Below, piece after piece: positions 60,361-64,000 of a stretch of 64,000 bases of DNA (positions within the stretch are counted from its first letter, which is position 1; each line of letters opens with the position of its first letter). The notes under the pieces were generated by a model. It ran no database searches. It saw only the letters and a program-made list of their open reading frames with translations, and had not been told where the DNA came from. The DNA lies in assembly GCF_030272615.1 (NCBI RefSeq), contig NC_081411.1:837298136-837362135 (forward strand). Reading direction: 5' to 3'. The DNA comes from Cryptomeria japonica. Taxonomy: Eukaryota > Streptophyta > Pinopsida > Cupressales > Cupressaceae. The translations under genes and the position numbers were made by a program.

Positions 60361-61810
60361 CAAGAAAAGTAGAGCTTCAAGAATTGTCCATGAACAAGAA
60401 ATTCAAGAGTATCACCATGTATACCCTAGAGAATATAATAATATTCTCCCCATTTGCTTTGAATCGAATATGGGCCTAGCCAAATAACATCAAACTTGCC
60501 ATGTTTTCCCTTGTCCTCTATTCTAGCATTCCACATCAAAACCAAATCATCAACTTGAAAATTCCTTGCAGTTGCTCTTTTATCATATAGGTTTATAACC
60601 TCCATCTGTAACTTTGTATTTCTAGTATTGGCTTCTCTTCTAACTTTGTCTAATTCCATTAAAGCCTCAATTCTCAACTGCATATCATCATCTATATCAT
60701 TGTTATAAGTTTGGACATACTTATACATCTCCATCGGATTATTTTGGGGTAACGTTGCACGCATACCATACACTAAATCAAAAGGTGCACATCCAATTGC
60801 TTTCTTGATTGTTACCCTATTTGTCCAAATAGCTAATCTTAGCTTTGAATCCCAAGCTTTTTTATTCTTTTATGGGATTCATTTAATAATCTTCATCAAA
60901 CTTTTGTTGCTAGATTCAACTTGCCCATTTGCTTGTGAGTGGTAAGGTGATGAATAGGAAATCTAGATACCATAATTTTTGCAAAAGTTTTCATATTCTT
61001 CTGACCTAAAACTCATTGCATTATCAGAGACTATCCTCTTTGGACATCCAAATCTGGTCAATATATTGTCTATAAGGAAATCAATTACCACCTTACTTGT
61101 TGGACTTTTAGTGGGTATAGCTTCAACCCACTTAGTGAAATAGTTAGTGGCCACTTAAATCCAATAATGGCCACTACTATTTTTGCGTGCTATTTCTCCA
61201 ATTAAATCTATACCCCACTACTAGAATGGAGCTTGCACATTTACAGGTCTTAATGGCAAATTTCTTGAAAATATTTGGCATGGGTCACATTTCTTGACTA
61301 GTTGATGTACATCTATGAAAATTGTTGGCCACAAGAACCCAACTCTTAATACTTTGTGTGCAGTTGTTTTGGCCATATAATGCCCTCTACAAACTCCACT
61401 ATGCAATTCAAACAACAACTTTTGAGCTTGATCCTGGTCCACACATTTTAACATGAAACCATCAATATTCCTCCACTAGAGATTTGCATTTACAATGACA
61501 TTTAATAGCATGTAATTTTAATGTCCTTCATTTATTATCAGTGATGTCTTCTAGATATTTCATCCTCTACAAATAATATATGATATCATCATACCATTTG
61601 CAATCATCCATATCAAAGATACAAGATCTGTGCTCCTTGATGAGCCTAAATAATGGTTCTATTTTGATAGATTTTTGTTATAATATTCTTGATTAGGTCT
61701 TGTGATTTGATAACATTTAGATCAGGATACTCTCCTAGTTGATACCTTTTAAGTGTTTTTGAAATTGATTTGACTTATACTTGAGGTTGTCATATAATAG
61801 CTTTTAAATG
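60361..61810 (-). pseudogene. Ty3/gypsy RNase H end and integrase, upstream of ORF-A
   Basis: Minus-strand reading from about 61810: an RNase H/linker tail (LKRYQLGEYPDLNVIKSQDL, CIFDMDDCKWYDDIIYYL), the zinc finger (HSGVCRGHYMAKTTAHKVL, CDPCQIFSRNLPLRPVNVQAPF), integrase core (ATNYFTKWVEAIPT, IVSDNAMSF, NGQVESSN) and C-terminal region (DLVYGMRATLP, LVLMWNARIEDKGKHGKFD, HGQFL). Several stops. There is no chromodomain. It is more similar in style to the remnant at 32204-34330 than to chromoviral integrases. RT is missing because another element begins at its 5' side. Confidence 0.9.
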
Positions 61811-61864
61811 GTTTATCTATGCAAATATCTAAAATCAATCTTAAGTATGGTTTAAATTATATCA

Positions 61865-62712
61865 TGTTAGCATTAGTATATACACATGTTTGTTGTGCAC
61901 ATTAATATCATGATGCAAGGTCATGAAAGGAGAAGCAAAGACTAAGTGGCAGTTTAAAGAAGCACCAAGTATATAGCCGCACTGCAGACCCAGTTAGAGA
62001 GAAGAAGTAATGATCGAATCCACTTGACCAGTTCTTCAGTGGAATGATTTATGAAACATTTATAAATGTTCTTAGTGGAGCTTAGATCCAAGAAGCAAGT
62101 CATGCTATATTTTCTCAGCTGTAGGACAAATGTTCTATTTTTCTATGCTGACTTCTTCTTCATTTTGTTTAATAAATCTCATTCACCTATCCCATAGGGA
62201 TGTGGTCAATTAGTTAGGAATCTATTATAAGCTTCCTTATAAATAAAGGGGTCTCTCTCTTCTCAGTGTAGTAGAGAATGACCATAATATTTATAATACA
62301 CAGTCTTCTGGTATTTTATGTATTTTTTATAGTCAAGCTGAAATAAAAAGATCAATATGATTTTAAACGCATAACAATTGTAATCAAAAAGTTCTGGAGA
62401 TACTCACTCAAGGGGGACCAGAACATTATCATTTAGCAGTAGTTGTTTAAGTAATTTCCAATTGTGAATTTGGATTAAGTATTAGTTCATTGAGATTTTG
62501 CATGTTTACTTTAAATAATTTTCTTTCTTGCAGTAATATAGAATGGTTGCGATATGAACTTGGTGCACATACAGTGCTGGCCCATTTTAAGTTTACATCC
62601 CTTGTTGATAAGTAAATGAGCCTTTTCTACAAGAAAGCTAGCTATTTGAGGATATTCAATCTCTAAATTGTGTTTTATTAGCTAGTTGCCATTCCAGTTG
62701 TAAGGACCAACA
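61865..62712 (+). repeat. 5' LTR of a plus-strand gypsy element (left edge uncertain)
   Basis: The right edge is firm: ...GTAAGGACCAACA at 62712, followed by the PBS. The left edge is not fixed because the partner LTR is outside the window. TGTTAGC at 61865 is one candidate and TGTTTTTG at 61754 another. Confidence 0.65.
62237..62248 (+). promoter_or_regulatory. TATA box of the gypsy LTR
   Basis: TTATAAATAAAG, followed about 30 bases on by CTCTTCTCAGTG, a plausible initiator context, and 465 bases before the LTR end. Confidence 0.62.
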
Positions 62713-62716
62713 TTTT

Positions 62717-62734
62717 TGGAGCCGTTGTCGGTGA
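62717..62734 (+). other. Primer-binding site, tRNA-Asp type
   Basis: TGGAGCCGTTGTCGGTGA begins four bases after the LTR. It is a diverged form of the tRNA-Asp-complementary TGGCGCCGTTGCCGGGGA used by Athila/Tat-type plant gypsy elements, with C-to-A and C-to-T changes. Confidence 0.78.
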
Positions 62735-62817
62735 TGGTGCCAAGCTAAGAACCTGTTGTAATCATTAGTTTCTAAGTTTTCTTAGTTAGCTCTTTTTATT
62801 TTTCTTCATTAATTTGC

Positions 62818-64000
62818 ATGCATACAAGGAGAAGAGATGCATTAGGAATATTTATTCCCTCACATTCCACTCAAGATATAAGATCAAATCAAGCACCTAA
62901 AGTAAACCCTTTTGCAGAAACTTATGTGTGAAATAGAGGTGTTTTTAATTTGTCAAAAGGAGACCTAGACTTCCTAAATGAAACCCCTGTACAAAATATT
63001 TTACCTCTAGTCCTTTATCAAGGACCAATGGCAGAAAATCCTCCACCTCCGCCTATAAACCCAACATTTGAGTTTCCCATTCCTAACCAGCATGATAATG
63101 CAAATTTGAAGAACATACTAGTTTATTCTCTTCCAAAATTTCATGGTTTGGTGATAGAAGATCCAGATACCTTTTTTGTTTGAATTTGACATCCTTTGCA
63201 GAAGTTATGATTATACCACTGACGCCCATAAACTTAAGTTATTCCTTGCTACTTTGAAAGAAGTTTCCCTGAGATGGTTTATCAGTCTACGAAGAGATGT
63301 AATCACTACCTTGGAGGAGATGAAGACAAACTTCTTGGATAAGTATAAAAACTATTGCCAAGGAATGAACCAACATGGTGATGATATCTTTAGGATTACA
63401 TAAAAGGATGATGAAAGCCTAGAAGATTATTTGGAGAGGTTTCTATTTAGTATCAAAAAATCCAAGCGTAACACTCTGAGTGAAGAATCCATGAAGTTGA
63501 TCTTTCTAAGGGGAATCAATGAAGATTGTGTTGACTCCTTAGACCTCATGGGAGGACGAGATATAACTCAATTTCAATGGGATGATATCAGAAAAATCTA
63601 TCAAAAATACGCTCAAGTTGCAGCCAAGAAGGGAAGACACTATAGGCATGGTTCCTCAATTGCAAAGTCATCTTCAATGGTTTCAAGAATGAAGATAAAT
63701 CATTTGTTAAAGGACTTTAAGGAGGATATTATCAATAATATGGCTACTAAGTTGGATACACTTCAAGCAAGGAAGAAGCATGAGGAGGCAAAAGCTACGC
63801 TTGCTGAATTTTCTCCTCACTATTGATAAAAGGACTATAAATGTAAATTGCTAGCTAAAATTGATAGCCAGAAGAGTTCCCCAAATTTCAAGCCTACCTA
63901 TGGAGATCATGAACAACTCTTTTATATTACACAAAAAAGACCTTGTCCTCCAAGACAAGGTATGCCACAAGATCCATTGTCATTTTCTAATCCTTATATG
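62818..64000 (+). pseudogene. Ty3/gypsy gag, 5' part, continuing beyond the window
   Basis: ATG at 62818 (MHTRRRDALGIFIP). The frame has a TGA near 62931, a frame change in a T-run at about 63174, a TAA near 63401 and TGA TAA at 63824. The gag core is recognisable: LPKFHGLVIEDPDTFF, LKLFLATLKEVSLRWFISL, FLDKYKNYCQGMNQ, SLEDYLERFLFSIKK and GINEDCVDSLDLMGG. A proline-rich stretch precedes it. No CCHC knuckle is reached before the window ends. Together with the PBS this indicates a non-chromoviral (Athila/Tat-like) gypsy element in the opposite orientation to its left neighbour. Confidence 0.88.

Noticed and set aside
60361-60960. Chromodomain after gypsy integrase
   Set aside because: The sequence after HGQFL runs into stops without any chromodomain motif.
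1-64000. CRISPR arrays, rRNA genes or a bacterial origin of the window
   Set aside because: No regular direct repeat with unique spacers and no rRNA core sequence is seen. LTRs with TATA boxes, tRNA-type PBSs and copia/gypsy pol are those of plant nuclear retrotransposons.

Overview
This window looks like intergenic DNA from a large, retrotransposon-filled plant nuclear genome. A gymnosperm or another large-genome seed plant fits, but the sequence alone does not prove it. I see no host gene, rRNA, tRNA or CRISPR array. Nearly everything recognisable is an LTR retrotransposon or a piece of one, inserted into one another. Exact element ends were set by matching LTR pairs, TG...CA termini, 5-bp target-site duplications (TSDs), primer-binding sites (PBS) and polypurine tracts (PPT). 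Some of the apparent start codons of open frames here are TTG rather than ATG, so N-termini of fragments are soft.

Left part (1-18802). An LTR-like stretch (1-1793) abuts a decayed plus-strand Ty1/copia remnant, C1 (reverse transcriptase end and RNase H, 1797-2755). C1 is split by a giant solo LTR (3115-16684 including what it contains, TSD TGCCA) and resumes with its PPT and 3' LTR at 16685. The solo LTR, about 4.9 kb without its insert, is itself split by a complete minus-strand element, G1 (6295-14920, TSD GATCT). G1 has 1.6-kb LTRs and an intact 700-codon frame with a retropepsin and a G-patch. Only a short relic of its reverse transcriptase remains and no integrase is visible.

Middle (17807-31158). 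A truncated second C1-type LTR runs into C3, a plus-strand copia/Sirevirus-like element without pol. C3 has a coiled-coil and CCHC-array frame followed by a long accessory frame. Its 5' LTR is interrupted by C2 (19190-25205), a nearly complete minus-strand Ty1/copia element whose gag-pol is one reading frame broken by four TGA codons and one late frameshift.

Right part (31159-64000). Minus-strand Ty3/gypsy pol remnants lie at 32204-34330 and 60361-61810. Downstream of the second are two tandem, paralogous accessory frames of about 1,160-1,190 codons each (ORF-A 58804 to 55277; ORF-B 53557 to 50010, finishing at 36780). They are separated by repeat-rich spacers and occupy the position where some plant gypsy elements carry an env-like gene. 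ORF-B is interrupted five codons before its stop by a complete LARD-like element (36798-50009, TSD TCTTG) with 4.8-kb LTRs and a 3.6-kb non-coding interior. At the right edge, a plus-strand gypsy element begins (LTR, tRNA-Asp-type PBS, gag) and leaves the window.

The most interesting material is the family of pol-less elements (G1, C3, the LARD and the solo LTR) and the duplicated accessory ORF downstream of integrase. The latter may share a domain with the accessory ORF of C3.
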